From Algoriphagus aestuarii (GTDB lineage: Bacteria > Bacteroidota > Bacteroidia > Cytophagales > Cyclobacteriaceae): a stretch of 64,000 nucleotides of DNA. The stretch is taken from contig JAFIDK010000002.1 of the NCBI GenBank assembly GCA_017051695.1, forward strand, positions 124,001-188,000, written 5' to 3'. The notes beneath the pieces were generated by a model. The model had not been told where the DNA came from and made no database searches. It saw nothing but the letters and a program-made list of their open reading frames with translations. This document shows positions 9,496 to 18,170 of the stretch, piece after piece. The translations under genes and the position numbers were made by a program. The first letter of the stretch is position 1, and every line of letters begins with the position of its first letter.

Positions 9496-9672
9496 TTAAC
9501 CTGCGTTTTTCATGTCCTGAACTTCCTTGCGGATATCCTGTGCCATGTTTTTAAGGTCTTGCATACCTTTTCTCACTCTTGTTCCGGCAGCTTGGTTGCC
9601 TTTTTCGTAGAATTTTTCAAAATCGGCTTCTAAGCCACTTACAAGATCTTTAACTTCACTAAATCTGCTCAT
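9496..9672 (-). CDS. Histone H1-like (Hc1-type) small basic protein
   Basis: A 58-residue open frame read by hand on the minus strand: ATG at 9672, TAA at 9496. It begins MSRFSEVKDLVSGLEADFE and continues with GNQAAGTRVRKGMQDLKNM. It is a single amphipathic helical protein with clustered Arg and Lys (RVRKGMQDLK). Short proteins of this exact architecture are conserved in Bacteroidota and are annotated as histone H1 or Hc1-like, by resemblance to chlamydial Hc1; a DNA-binding role is plausible but rests on that annotation. It sits between the palindromic terminator and a promoter-like sequence at 9718-9746, so it is likely an independent, highly expressed unit. Its short length explains why length-filtered gene calls miss it. 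Confidence 0.82.
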   Translation of the reverse strand: MSRFSEVKDLVSGLEADFEKFYEKGNQAAGTRVRKGMQDLKNMAQDIRKEVQDMKNAG

Positions 9673-9717
9673 AGTAAAAGTGATTATTGTTTAGGTTGAT
9701 GATAAGTTTATTGTGTT

Positions 9718-9746
9718 CAATATAGCCTAAATACTTGCCAAATCAA
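9718..9746 (-). promoter_or_regulatory. Probable promoter of the histone H1-like gene
   Basis: On the minus strand a TTG (9744-9746) is followed after exactly 19 bases by TATATTG (9718-9724). This resembles the Bacteroidota -33 TTG / -7 TAnnTTTG promoter, with one T missing from the -7 box. It lies 46 bases before the ATG. Confidence 0.45.
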
Positions 9747-9775
9747 TCAGGAGGCCATTTTTTTTGATTTTTTTT

Positions 9776-11026
9776 TTATTCCCCAAAGGAAATTGCCAAC
9801 TCTGAGTTTTTATAAATTCCTGAGGTCAGTTTTTCTTTGATTGCCGCAAATGCTGTCAATGTTTCGTTGACATCTTCTATAGAGTGAACTGCTGTAGGGA
9901 TTAATCTCAGTATAATCATTCCTTTAGGTACTACAGGGTAAATCACTACAGAACAGAAGATTCCGTAATTTTCTCTCAGGTCATGGGATAGGGCTGCGGC
10001 TTCACCTACTGTACCATTGAGAACAACAGGAGTTACTGGAGAATTGGCTTTTCCGGTGCTAAAACCGTTTTTATGAAGGCCATCTCTCAAGGCATTTACC
10101 ACTTTCCATAAATTATCTTTTAACTCAGGTTGCGTTCTAAGCAATTCTAATCTTTTCAGGGCACCTTCTACCAATAGCATAGGAAGGGATTTCGCAAAAA
10201 TCTGGGAACGCATATTGAATCTCAAGTAATGGATTACTTTTTCCTGTCCAGCTATGAATGCTCCGATCGAGGCCATGGATTTTGCGAAAGTGGAGAAATA
10301 TAAATCCACTTCGTCAATCACACCTTGCTCTTCGTGTGTTCCTGCACCTGTTTTACCCATTGTTCCAAAACCATGGGCATCATCCACCAATAATCGGAAT
10401 TCAAATTTCTTTTTCAGGTCACAGATATCTTTTAGCCTACCTTGGTCACCAGTCATTCCAAAAACCCCTTCGGTTATCAATAAGATTCCCCCGCCGGTTT
10501 CTGCTGCTAGTTTTGTAGCTCTTTCCAATTGTTTTTCACAATTGTCAATGTCATTATGTGGGAATACATATCTTTTACCCATATGCATTCTCAGTGCATC
10601 TATGATACAGGCGTGGCATTCCGAATCATACACTACTACGTCTTTTCTATCCAAAAGGGAGTCAATCACAGACATGATACCTTGATATCCGTAGTTTAGC
10701 AAATAGGCTTTCTCTTTGCCTACAAAGTCAGCAAGCTCATCCTCCAGCTTCTCATGAAGGTTGGTTTGACCTGACATCATTCTAGCGCCCATTGGATAGG
10801 CAGCTCCCCATTTTGCAGCTGCATCTGCGTCTGCCTTACGAACTTCAGGATGATTGGCAAGTCCCAAATAGTTATTTAAACTCCAGGTCAAAACTTCTTT
10901 TCCCTGAAACATCATTCTTGGAGCGATTTCCCCTTCCAATTTTGGGAACATAAAATACCCATCTGAAAACTTAGAATGTTTGCCCAACGGGCCCATGTTC
11001 GTTTTTAATTTAGCAAATAGATCCAA
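9776..11026 (-). CDS. Alpha-oxoamine synthase family PLP enzyme (serine palmitoyl- or cysteate acyl-transferase candidate)
   Basis: A 416-residue fold-type I PLP enzyme of the AONS/KBL/SPT family, which condenses an amino acid with an acyl thioester. Visible landmarks are the substrate loop SLNNYLGLANHPEV, the His of DSECHACIIDAL (ring stacking), LLVDDAHGFGTMG (Asp to the PLP nitrogen, His) and the Schiff-base lysine in FSTFAKSMASIGAFIAG. It departs from classical bacterial serine palmitoyltransferases: where those have a GCAGSRFLNGT-type segment it has PMGARMMSGQT. This suggests another subgroup, possibly the cysteate acyltransferases of capnine/sulfonolipid synthesis known in Flavobacterium and Alistipes, or a sphinganine pathway enzyme. 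It is not next to biotin genes, arguing against BioF. Substrate assignment is inference. Confidence 0.85.
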   Translation of the reverse strand: MDLFAKLKTNMGPLGKHSKFSDGYFMFPKLEGEIAPRMMFQGKEVLTWSLNNYLGLANHPEVRKADADAAAKWGAAYPMGARMMSGQTNLHEKLEDELADFVGKEKAYLLNYGYQGIMSVIDSLLDRKDVVVYDSECHACIIDALRMHMGKRYVFPHNDIDNCEKQLERATKLAAETGGGILLITEGVFGMTGDQGRLKDICDLKKKFEFRLLVDDAHGFGTMGKTGAGTHEEQGVIDEVDLYFSTFAKSMASIGAFIAGQEKVIHYLRFNMRSQIFAKSLPMLLVEGALKRLELLRTQPELKDNLWKVVNALRDGLHKNGFSTGKANSPVTPVVLNGTVGEAAALSHDLRENYGIFCSVVIYPVVPKGMIILRLIPTAVHSIEDVNETLTAFAAIKEKLTSGIYKNSELAISFGE

Positions 11027-11221
11027 AGTGATTTTTTATTTTAGGTGTGTCCTTATACAATTAAGAAATTATGATCTTTTCATCAAAAATCCGTCAAAAA
11101 TAAAACTTTAATGCCGTCTAAGCAAAAAACGATTTTCGTTTACATGCTTTCTTAACATAACTCGGATAATTTTCCTTATTTCGCCTTTAGCCCAAATAGA
11201 ACTTCAGTAAACCATACAAAC

Positions 11222-12721
11222 ATGCCCAAAATCAAAAAACTTTTAGTTGCAAATCGCGGGGAAATCAGTTTGCGGATCATGCGAACTGCCAAAGAGATGG
11301 GAATCAGTACAGTAGCAGTTTTCAGTGAAGCCGACAGACTTTCGCCGCATGTGAAATTCGCTGATGAAGCGGTTTGTTTAGGACCTCCGGCCTCTTCTGA
11401 ATCCTATCTTTTAGGAGAAAAAATCATAGAAGTATGTAAAAAATTAAATGTGGATGCGATCCATCCCGGATATGGATTTTTGTCCGAAAATGCAGTTTTT
11501 GCTAAAAAAGTCTCTGATGCAGGGTTAATTTTTGTAGGTCCGTCTCCTGGTTCCATTGAGGTGATGGGGAGTAAATTGGCCGCAAAACAAGCTGTAGGAA
11601 AATACAATATCCCACTGGTACCAGGGACTGAAGAAGCGATTTCGGATATTCCTGCTGCCAAAAAAATAGCGGCTCAAATTGGTTATCCAATATTGATCAA
11701 GGCAAGTGCTGGGGGAGGGGGCAAAGGAATGAGAATTGTAGAAAATGAGTCTGAATTTGAAGAGCAAATGAATCGCGCGATCTCTGAGGCAGTTTCAGCT
11801 TTTGGAGACGGAGCAGTTTTCATCGAAAAATACATTTCTTCTCCAAGGCATATTGAAATACAGGTTTTGGGTGATCAGCAAGGTAATGTCGTTTACCTTT
11901 TTGAAAGAGAATGCTCTATTCAAAGAAGACATCAAAAAGTGATAGAAGAAGCTCCGTCCGCAGTTGTCAGTCCAGATATGAGGAAAGCCATGGGAGAAGC
12001 TGCTGTAGGAGTGGCTAAAGCTTGTCAGTATTTTGGAGCCGGTACGGTGGAATTTATCGTTGATGGAGATTTGAACTTTTATTTTCTGGAGATGAATACC
12101 AGACTTCAGGTAGAGCACCCTGTGACAGAAATGATTACTGGGAAAGATCTGGTGAAGGAACAGATTCTGATTGCAGAGGGAAAACAGCTTTCATTTACAC
12201 AAGATGACTTAAGTATCAACGGACATTCTATTGAAGTAAGAGTATATGCCGAAGATCCAAAAAATAGCTTCTTGCCAGATATTGGAACTCTAGAAACCTA
12301 TATCAGACCTCAAGGCCCCGGGATTCGTGTGGATGACGGGTTTGAGGAAGGTATGAAGATCCCAATCTATTACGATCCTATGATTGCCAAATTAGTAACT
12401 CATGCAGAAACTAGGGAGGCAGCGATACATAGGATGGTTCGTGCCATTGAGGATTACCAAATTACAGGGATCCAGACCACACTAGGTTTTTGCAAGTTTG
12501 CCCTTCAGCATGAGGCTTTTGTGTCAGGGAATTTTGATACGAAGTTTGTCGATAGATTCTTTAAACCGGAATATTTGGATCCGGTTTTTGATCAGAATGA
12601 AAAGGAAGTTTTAGCTGCATTGGCGGTCAGTTTTTTTGAGAAAATGTCTTCCAATAACTCGCAAAAGACCGAATCAAAATCAGAAGGAAAAGCTTCGGCT
12701 TGGATGAAAAGATTGAATTAA
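11222..12721 (+). CDS. accC: Biotin carboxylase (acetyl-/acyl-CoA carboxylase subunit)
   Basis: A 499-residue ATP-grasp enzyme that carboxylates biotin on a carrier protein, the first half-reaction of acyl-CoA carboxylase. The N-terminal Rossmann domain starts KKLLVANRGEISLRIMRTA. The ATP-grasp glycine loop is KASAGGGGKGMRIV (about 160-175). Other landmarks are FIEKYISSPRHIEIQVLGD, the ECSIQRRHQKVIEEAPS signature and the EMNTRLQVEHPVTE catalytic strand, followed by the C-terminal biotin carboxylase domain. It is about 50 residues longer than E. coli AccC, with a polar tail ending ASAWMKRLN, and has no fused biotinyl domain, so the carrier must be encoded elsewhere. One base separates it from the DUF1015 gene, so accC, DUF1015 and maf form an operon. 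Confidence 0.93.
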   Translation: MPKIKKLLVANRGEISLRIMRTAKEMGISTVAVFSEADRLSPHVKFADEAVCLGPPASSESYLLGEKIIEVCKKLNVDAIHPGYGFLSENAVFAKKVSDAGLIFVGPSPGSIEVMGSKLAAKQAVGKYNIPLVPGTEEAISDIPAAKKIAAQIGYPILIKASAGGGGKGMRIVENESEFEEQMNRAISEAVSAFGDGAVFIEKYISSPRHIEIQVLGDQQGNVVYLFERECSIQRRHQKVIEEAPSAVVSPDMRKAMGEAAVGVAKACQYFGAGTVEFIVDGDLNFYFLEMNTRLQVEHPVTEMITGKDLVKEQILIAEGKQLSFTQDDLSINGHSIEVRVYAEDPKNSFLPDIGTLETYIRPQGPGIRVDDGFEEGMKIPIYYDPMIAKLVTHAETREAAIHRMVRAIEDYQITGIQTTLGFCKFALQHEAFVSGNFDTKFVDRFFKPEYLDPVFDQNEKEVLAALAVSFFEKMSSNNSQKTESKSEGKASAWMKRLN

Positions 12722-12722
12722 A

Positions 12723-14021
12723 ATGGCTGAGATACTTCCTATCAAAGCCTGGCGATATAACGACAAGCTAAAAAACCGAATAGAAGAGTTGACGGCTCCT
12801 CTGTTTGATGTGGTTTCCTCTCGCCAAAGGGAACTATTGTACCAAAATCCCTTAAACAGCATCCACCTATCTGTACCAAACGGTTCAGATCCCGCTCAGA
12901 AAGCTTTGGAAACGCTGGAGAAATGGAAAAAAGAACAGATCATTCTTCAGGATGAGAGGCCCGGGATATATGTTTATTATCAGTATTTCAGATTACCTGG
13001 AGAACATGACTCCAGGTGTAGAAAGGGTTTTATTGCTCAGATCAAAGCTTCTGATTGGGCTGAAAAGAAAATCTTAAGGCATGAAAATACCATTGTCCAT
13101 GCCGTAAATGATCGGATAGATTTATTGAAAACAGCCCAAATCCAAGCGAGTCCTACACATGGGCTGTTTGAAGATCCCAAAAACAGACTCGAAGAATTTA
13201 TGGATGAGGCCATGGAAAACCCTATCTATGAACTGGAGGATTATCAAGGAGTCAAGGAGGTTCTTGCATTAATTGATAACCCGGATATTATTGCTGAATT
13301 TATAAAAGTACTTCAGGATAAAACTGTGATATTGGCTGATGGACATCATCGTTTAGAAGGTGCAATCCAATACAGAAAAGAGATGGAAGGGGCTTTGCCA
13401 GAAGTGAAATGGAAGGGATTTGATTACCATTTGATGTATTTGACCAATACCAATGGAAACCATTTAAAGATTTTACCTACACACAGAATTTTTAAAAAAT
13501 TAGAAATCGAGGCGGATGAGTTTTTAAATGAATTGAGAGAATGGTTTGTGGTGAAGAAATTTCATGATCAGGAAGAACTGGGAATCTACGCTTTCCACAA
13601 ACCTTGGTCTTATGGATTGGTGATCGGGGAGGAGAGTTATTTGATGGAATTGAAGCCAGAAAAGTTTGAATTGATACCATCGCGCTATCCTGAAGTAATC
13701 AAAAAGCTGGATCTGGCAGTTTTGCATGAGTTAGTATTCGGTCAGATTTTAGGAATCCCACTGGAAGATCAAAGGAGTTCTGATAATATCAGCTACGAAA
13801 GAAATTTTTCCAGATGTATTCACGAAGTACAATCCGGAAAGGCTAGCTTTGCAGTCATTACCCGCGAGCTGGAACTTAGCCAGGTATTGGAGGTTTGTAG
13901 ATCAGGGCATGTGATGCCACAAAAGTCCACTTATTTTTACCCAAAAGCACTAGGAGGTTTGCTCTTTGCAAGCATTAAACAAGAAGAATTTGAATTCGAT
14001 TATGGAGCCTTTTTTAAATAA
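12723..14021 (+). CDS. DUF1015 family protein
   Basis: A 432-residue cytosolic protein of the DUF1015 family. It shows the family N-terminus (the IKAWRYNDK region, then a CPPYD-like position occupied by TAPLFDVVS) and the conserved motif ILADGHHRLEGAIQYR in the middle. The HHR block resembles the DGHHR seen in ParB-like nuclease folds and serine kinases of the SbnI/SerK type, so a nucleotide-related activity is possible but unproven. The start is one base after the accC stop, and the end overlaps the maf start by 20 bases, showing tight coupling. In many Bacteroidota DUF1015 genes lie near serine/phosphoglycerate dehydrogenase genes, but not here. No signal peptide or membrane segment is seen. 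Confidence 0.82.
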   Translation: MAEILPIKAWRYNDKLKNRIEELTAPLFDVVSSRQRELLYQNPLNSIHLSVPNGSDPAQKALETLEKWKKEQIILQDERPGIYVYYQYFRLPGEHDSRCRKGFIAQIKASDWAEKKILRHENTIVHAVNDRIDLLKTAQIQASPTHGLFEDPKNRLEEFMDEAMENPIYELEDYQGVKEVLALIDNPDIIAEFIKVLQDKTVILADGHHRLEGAIQYRKEMEGALPEVKWKGFDYHLMYLTNTNGNHLKILPTHRIFKKLEIEADEFLNELREWFVVKKFHDQEELGIYAFHKPWSYGLVIGEESYLMELKPEKFELIPSRYPEVIKKLDLAVLHELVFGQILGIPLEDQRSSDNISYERNFSRCIHEVQSGKASFAVITRELELSQVLEVCRSGHVMPQKSTYFYPKALGGLLFASIKQEEFEFDYGAFFK

Positions 14022-14592
14022 ATTACAGAATAAAAAAATAATTCTCGCCTCCAATTCTCCAAGGAGACAGGAATTGCTAAAAGGCCTTGAAGTAGAATTT
14101 GAAGTTCGGACCAACTCTGTGGATGAAATCATTCCAGATGATATGAAGCCAGAGTTTGTTGCTGCCTATCTGAGCAAGCTAAAAGCGGATTCATTTACTG
14201 ATGAGTTAAAAGAAGATGAGATTTTGATCACTTCTGATACAGTAGTCATCGAAAATGGCCATGTTTTAGGAAAGCCCAAAACAGAAGAAGAGGCATTTGA
14301 CATGCTAAAGAGTCTATCCGGCGCCTCACATACGGTGATGACCGCGGTGACTTTCAAAGATCATAAACGCCAACTGACTGTTGAAGATGAAACAATTGTG
14401 ACTTTTCGCTTTTTGGAAGAGGACGAAATCTGGCATTATATAAAAAAATATCAACCATTTGATAAAGCGGGTGCTTATGGCATCCAAGAGTGGATAGGGT
14501 ATGTGGGAGTTACAAAAATGGAAGGTTCTTATTTTAATGTAATGGGATTTCCACTCCATTTGATTTACGAACAGCTTAAAAAATGGCAATAA
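14002..14592 (+). CDS. maf: Maf-family nucleoside triphosphate pyrophosphatase
   Basis: A 196-residue Maf/YhdE-type house-cleaning pyrophosphatase that hydrolyses dTTP, UTP or modified nucleotides to monophosphates. The ATG at 14002 was preferred to a TTG at 13966, because Maf proteins start just before the signature IILASNSPRRQELLK (residues about 12-26), which is intact here. Further conserved blocks are ITSDTVV (catalytic Asp), LGKPKTEEEAF, LSGASHTVMTAV and FDKAGAYGIQEWIG. The start lies inside the end of the DUF1015 gene, a 20-base overlap. A strong hairpin directly after the stop ends the operon. Confidence 0.93.
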   Translation: MEPFLNKLQNKKIILASNSPRRQELLKGLEVEFEVRTNSVDEIIPDDMKPEFVAAYLSKLKADSFTDELKEDEILITSDTVVIENGHVLGKPKTEEEAFDMLKSLSGASHTVMTAVTFKDHKRQLTVEDETIVTFRFLEEDEIWHYIKKYQPFDKAGAYGIQEWIGYVGVTKMEGSYFNVMGFPLHLIYEQLKKWQ

Positions 14593-14622
14593 AAAAACTC
14601 CCGAGTGATCGGGAGTTTTTTT
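14591..14622. terminator. Bidirectional terminator between converging operons
   Basis: AAAACTCCCG and CGGGAGTTTT form a perfect 10-bp stem with a 6-base loop. A-rich on the left and T-rich on the right, it can stop both the accC operon (plus) and the efflux adaptor operon (minus). Confidence 0.88.
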
Positions 14623-14640
14623 ATTTAAGTCAAGATTGGA

Positions 14641-15960
14641 TCAGTTGCTGCTAGAAACAGGTCCCGATTTGGGAGAATCCATTTTCACAACATTATCCCC
14701 CTCTTTTAATTGCTTGCTGACCACGAAGTAAGGCCCCGAGATGATTTCTTCTCCTTCGGCAATTCCTTCCAAAACCTCAATGTTCTCGAAATCTGAAATT
14801 CCGGTTTTGATTTCCTTCAGTTTCGCAACACCATTTTCACTGATAAATACAAGTTCTTTTGATTTCGTCGTGCCACCAGCCAATGTATCGACTTTGTTAT
14901 CTCTGGTAGTAACAGCTGACAAAGGAACGGAAAGGACATTGTCTTTAGAAGTGGTGATGATTTCCACGGATGCAGTCATACCCGGTCTGAAAGGATATTT
15001 TGTGCCTGCAGCGACTAAATCATCATAAGAGCTATTCAAAATCCTGATTTTTACCTTGAATTCAGTCACCGCATCAGCAGAGGCTTTCGTATTTGCTGTA
15101 TTTGCAATACTGGTTACAATTCCTTTGAATTTCTTTCCGGTTGATGAGTAAGAATCCACATCAATAATTGTGGTGTCCCCCATGCTCAATCGGATGATGT
15201 CATTTTCATTGACATCCACTCTCACTTCCATTTTGGAAAGATCGGCGATAGTTAGCATTTCTGTACCGGCCATTTGTGCCGTTCCTACCACACGTTCACC
15301 TTTTTCTACCAACAAGTTGGAAACGATTCCACTTACCGGAGAATATACATTTGTCAACCTCAGGTTTTCAGCAGCTTCATTGACAGTTGCCTGAGAACTT
15401 TTCACGACAAATTCTGATGCGACAACACTTTGCTTTGCTGCTTCCAGATCTTTTTGTGCAGTGACAAAATTCGCATGGGCAGTTTCAAAATCAGCTTCAG
15501 AAATTGCCTTTTGCTCATATAAAGTTTTTTGTCTGTTATAATTCAATTCAGCTTGTGTGAATTGTGCTTCAGAACGTTGTAGTGCGGCTTTAGCTTGTGA
15601 AAGATTGGCAATCTGCTGGTTCAAGTTAGCTTTAGATCGATCCAGTGCAGAAATAAAGTTGTCAGGACGGATTTTCACTAAAAGATTACCTTCCGAAACG
15701 GAGTCACCCTCGATGACATTCAATTCAATGATTTCACCGGCGACGTCTGGAGAAAGTTTTACTTCCACCTCTGGCTGAATTTCGCCAGATGCACTTACTT
15801 TTTCAATAATCTTGGTTCGTTCTGCTTTCGCAAATTCAACCCCAATTTCCTTTGCTCCTCCAACCCATCCAGCTGCCCGGCCGATGATCGCAAAAACAAT
15901 AATTAACCCTACTGCTCCGAGTAGGTAATACAAAAGCTTGTTCGACTTCTTATTAGCCAT
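14641..15960 (-). CDS. Membrane fusion protein (HlyD/MacA/RND-type efflux adaptor)
   Basis: A 439-residue periplasmic adaptor anchored by one N-terminal membrane segment (about residues 9-27). The barrel-lipoyl region begins IIEKVSASGEIQPEVEVKLSP and includes VIEGDSVSEGNLLVKI. A long alpha-hairpin follows (about 110-205, rich in Ala, Gln and Glu: LNQQIANLSQAKAAL). The second lipoyl half carries NVYSPVSGIVSNLLVEKGERV, then beta-barrel and membrane-proximal domains follow. It should link an inner-membrane ABC (MacB-like) or RND pump to the TolC protein encoded three bases upstream. No pump gene is present in this operon, which is odd: in relatives an ABC permease pair is often adjacent. The C-terminus is a polar Ser/Pro tail. 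Confidence 0.9.
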   Translation of the reverse strand: MANKKSNKLLYYLLGAVGLIIVFAIIGRAAGWVGGAKEIGVEFAKAERTKIIEKVSASGEIQPEVEVKLSPDVAGEIIELNVIEGDSVSEGNLLVKIRPDNFISALDRSKANLNQQIANLSQAKAALQRSEAQFTQAELNYNRQKTLYEQKAISEADFETAHANFVTAQKDLEAAKQSVVASEFVVKSSQATVNEAAENLRLTNVYSPVSGIVSNLLVEKGERVVGTAQMAGTEMLTIADLSKMEVRVDVNENDIIRLSMGDTTIIDVDSYSSTGKKFKGIVTSIANTANTKASADAVTEFKVKIRILNSSYDDLVAAGTKYPFRPGMTASVEIITTSKDNVLSVPLSAVTTRDNKVDTLAGGTTKSKELVFISENGVAKLKEIKTGISDFENIEVLEGIAEGEEIISGPYFVVSKQLKEGDNVVKMDSPKSGPVSSSN

Positions 15961-15963
15961 GAT

Positions 15964-17313
15964 TTAGTTTAAGTTAATAGGATTACCCAAGTAAAAATCG
16001 AGAACTTTTACTCTGAAAATATACGTGTATTTTGCGTTCAATAAATCAGCCTGTGCGTTAAACAGGTTGTTTTGAGCTACTTGAAAGTCAACAGAATTGA
16101 TTGCTCCCAAATCAAATCGTTGTTGTGCGATTCGAAATGTCTCCTGTAGGCTTTGTACTTGCACCAAGGAAGACTCATAAGTCAATTGGGCAGCAAGTGC
16201 ACTATTGTAAGCAGTTTCGATGTCATTTCTCAATTGGTTTTCAGCTTCCAAAGCAGCGACTTCGCTGATTTGTTTCTGAACTTTTGCTCGCTGTACAGTT
16301 GCTTTATTATTCAGTCTAGAGAAAATCGGAATATTCAATTGAAGATTGACAGCTTCAGAAAGGTTGTTTTCGATTTGCTGTCCAAATGATGGTCTTTCAG
16401 TTCCAAAAGCCTGATCCACATAGTTTGAGAAAATATTTGCCCCAACTCCTAAAGTAGGATAGTAGCCAGCTTTTGCAAGCTTTACACCCAAATCTGCACT
16501 TTCGATATTCGCCTGGGCGGCTTTAATTTCCGGCATAGTCTCTATAGCAGCTTCATAAATGTCTCTTGGAGTTTCTGTTGCCATCAACGTTTCATTGATT
16601 TCGAATTCCGGCTCCACCACAGAGAATTCTGGAGAGTAAGGAATCTGTAATGCCTGTGCTAAATTAAGTTTAGCAATGTTGTAATTGTTTCTGGCATTAA
16701 CCAGATTCACCTCATTGGTGGCATTTTGGGCCTGTACGTCAAGCTGGTCCGAAAGGGGAAGGGATCCTGCCTCCACAAGTTTAGTCGTCCTTGCCAACTG
16801 ATCTTTAGTAGTAGACAATTGATTTTCTGCAACATTTACCTGCTCTCTGTTAAAAACTACATTAATAAACAGATTGATGATGTTCAGAGTAATATTGTTC
16901 TTAGTCGCCTCAATATTATACATTCCTGCTTCTAGATCTACTTTCGATTGCTTGATGGAATTATTGATTTGATTACCTGCGAAAATCGTTGCGTTGGAAG
17001 AGGCAGAGACGTTGACGTTTCCAATTCTGGCTGTTTCAAAGAGGTTGGTTACTGGGTTAATAGATCTACCCCATCGGACACCATAGCTAGTGCCGGCATT
17101 CAGATTTGGAAGTCGTTGTCCTTGGTTTTGAAGTAAAGTTGCTTCGTTAGAAAGTTGGTTTAGTTCGCTTCTCTTCAGTGTCAGGTTGTTTTCCAAGGCG
17201 ATGGCCACTGCAGTTTCAAGGTCGAGTGGCCCTGTGGGAACTGCAGTTTCCTGCGCAACTAAAGAAAACCCTAACCCGACAATAAAGGCAAAGCTTAAAA
17301 AGCATTTTTTCAT
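15964..17313 (-). CDS. TolC family outer-membrane efflux protein
   Basis: A 449-residue outer-membrane channel with a cleaved signal peptide (SLVAQE, near residue 21). The two TolC/OEP repeats are visible as long helical stretches. The first has LDLETAVAIALENNLTLKRSE at its start; the second begins around RDIYEAAIETMPEIKAAQANIE. The trimeric channel would provide the exit duct for the adaptor encoded three bases downstream. The gene is 14 bases after sdaAB, so these two efflux genes appear cotranscribed with a serine dehydratase subunit. The exported substrate cannot be read from the sequence. Confidence 0.9.
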   Translation of the reverse strand: MKKCFLSFAFIVGLGFSLVAQETAVPTGPLDLETAVAIALENNLTLKRSELNQLSNEATLLQNQGQRLPNLNAGTSYGVRWGRSINPVTNLFETARIGNVNVSASSNATIFAGNQINNSIKQSKVDLEAGMYNIEATKNNITLNIINLFINVVFNREQVNVAENQLSTTKDQLARTTKLVEAGSLPLSDQLDVQAQNATNEVNLVNARNNYNIAKLNLAQALQIPYSPEFSVVEPEFEINETLMATETPRDIYEAAIETMPEIKAAQANIESADLGVKLAKAGYYPTLGVGANIFSNYVDQAFGTERPSFGQQIENNLSEAVNLQLNIPIFSRLNNKATVQRAKVQKQISEVAALEAENQLRNDIETAYNSALAAQLTYESSLVQVQSLQETFRIAQQRFDLGAINSVDFQVAQNNLFNAQADLLNAKYTYIFRVKVLDFYLGNPINLN

Positions 17314-17327
17314 GTGGTTGTGCTTAG

Positions 17328-18005
17328 TTAAAGGTCTATATCAGGTATGTAAATTAATTCTTTGATCCATGGAAGTGATTTTAAATAGTCAATTGTAATC
17401 GCTCGTATCCCAGAGTCCATTTCGATTACATGGCATGCACGGTCATTTTTTCCTTTCCTGGAAACTGACATGGTGGCAATGTTCGTTTTTTCCTGCGCAA
17501 TCACACTGGAAATAAACGCAATGGCACCTGAAACATCTTCGGCTTTAATAATCAATGTGTGGTCTTTAGCAGAAAAATTCGCGACGAAACCATCCACTTC
17601 CGAAATATTGATCACTCCACCACCGAGGCTTTCCCCAACCACTTCCACAGTTCTCTCACCTAGTGTTAAATTTAGCTTGATTGTATTGGGGTGATGGATC
17701 GAAGAATTGCCAATGGATTTAAACTTGTATTCAAAACCGACTTCTTCGGCAATGGAAAGGGCATTTTTTATACGTGCATCATCTGTTTTAAAGTCCATCA
17801 ATCCTCCGATTATGGCTCGATCACTTCCATGCCCTTCATAAGTTCTTGCAAAAGAATTATAAAAAGTGATCAATGCTTTTTCTGGTTTTCCTCCAAGAAC
17901 ACGGATGGCTGCTCTGGCTATCCTGACCACTCCAGCCGTGTGGGAAGAGGAGGGGCCAATCATCACTGGGCCGATCATATCAAAAACACTACTTTTATTT
18001 GCCAT
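17328..18005 (-). CDS. sdaAB: L-serine ammonia-lyase, iron-sulfur type, beta subunit
   Basis: A 225-residue protein matching the beta subunit of the two-subunit (Bacillus-type) L-serine dehydratase, which turns L-serine into pyruvate and ammonia. I place the start at the ATG 18005 (MANKSSVFDMIGPVMIGPSS) because family members start just before SVFD-IGPVMIGPSSSHTAG. An in-frame ATG at 18080 would add 25 atypical residues. The serine-dehydratase beta fold carries SSSHTAG and YEGHGSDRAI. The C-terminal ACT domain (about 150-225) has ISSVIAQEKTNIATMSVSR. The Fe-S alpha subunit is not in this window. It is the first gene of an apparent operon with tolC and the efflux adaptor; whether this is functional linkage is unknown. 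Confidence 0.88.
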   Translation of the reverse strand: MANKSSVFDMIGPVMIGPSSSHTAGVVRIARAAIRVLGGKPEKALITFYNSFARTYEGHGSDRAIIGGLMDFKTDDARIKNALSIAEEVGFEYKFKSIGNSSIHHPNTIKLNLTLGERTVEVVGESLGGGVINISEVDGFVANFSAKDHTLIIKAEDVSGAIAFISSVIAQEKTNIATMSVSRKGKNDRACHVIEMDSGIRAITIDYLKSLPWIKELIYIPDIDL

Positions 18006-18170
18006 CTGTATTTTTGTGTCCAATATTGATGCTAAGGTCTTGAGTCTTTCGTTAGGACTATCAAAAATGTCATTTATCATTTAATTTTCAACATATGGGC
18101 TGTTTTCTTTATTACTTTTAACACCATCCTATGACGACATTTTTACCAACTGACCGAATTTGAACAGGGT

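Noticed and set aside
18006-18080. Longer serine dehydratase start at 18080
   Set aside because: The 25 extra residues are not part of the family; the typical N-terminus begins at 18005.
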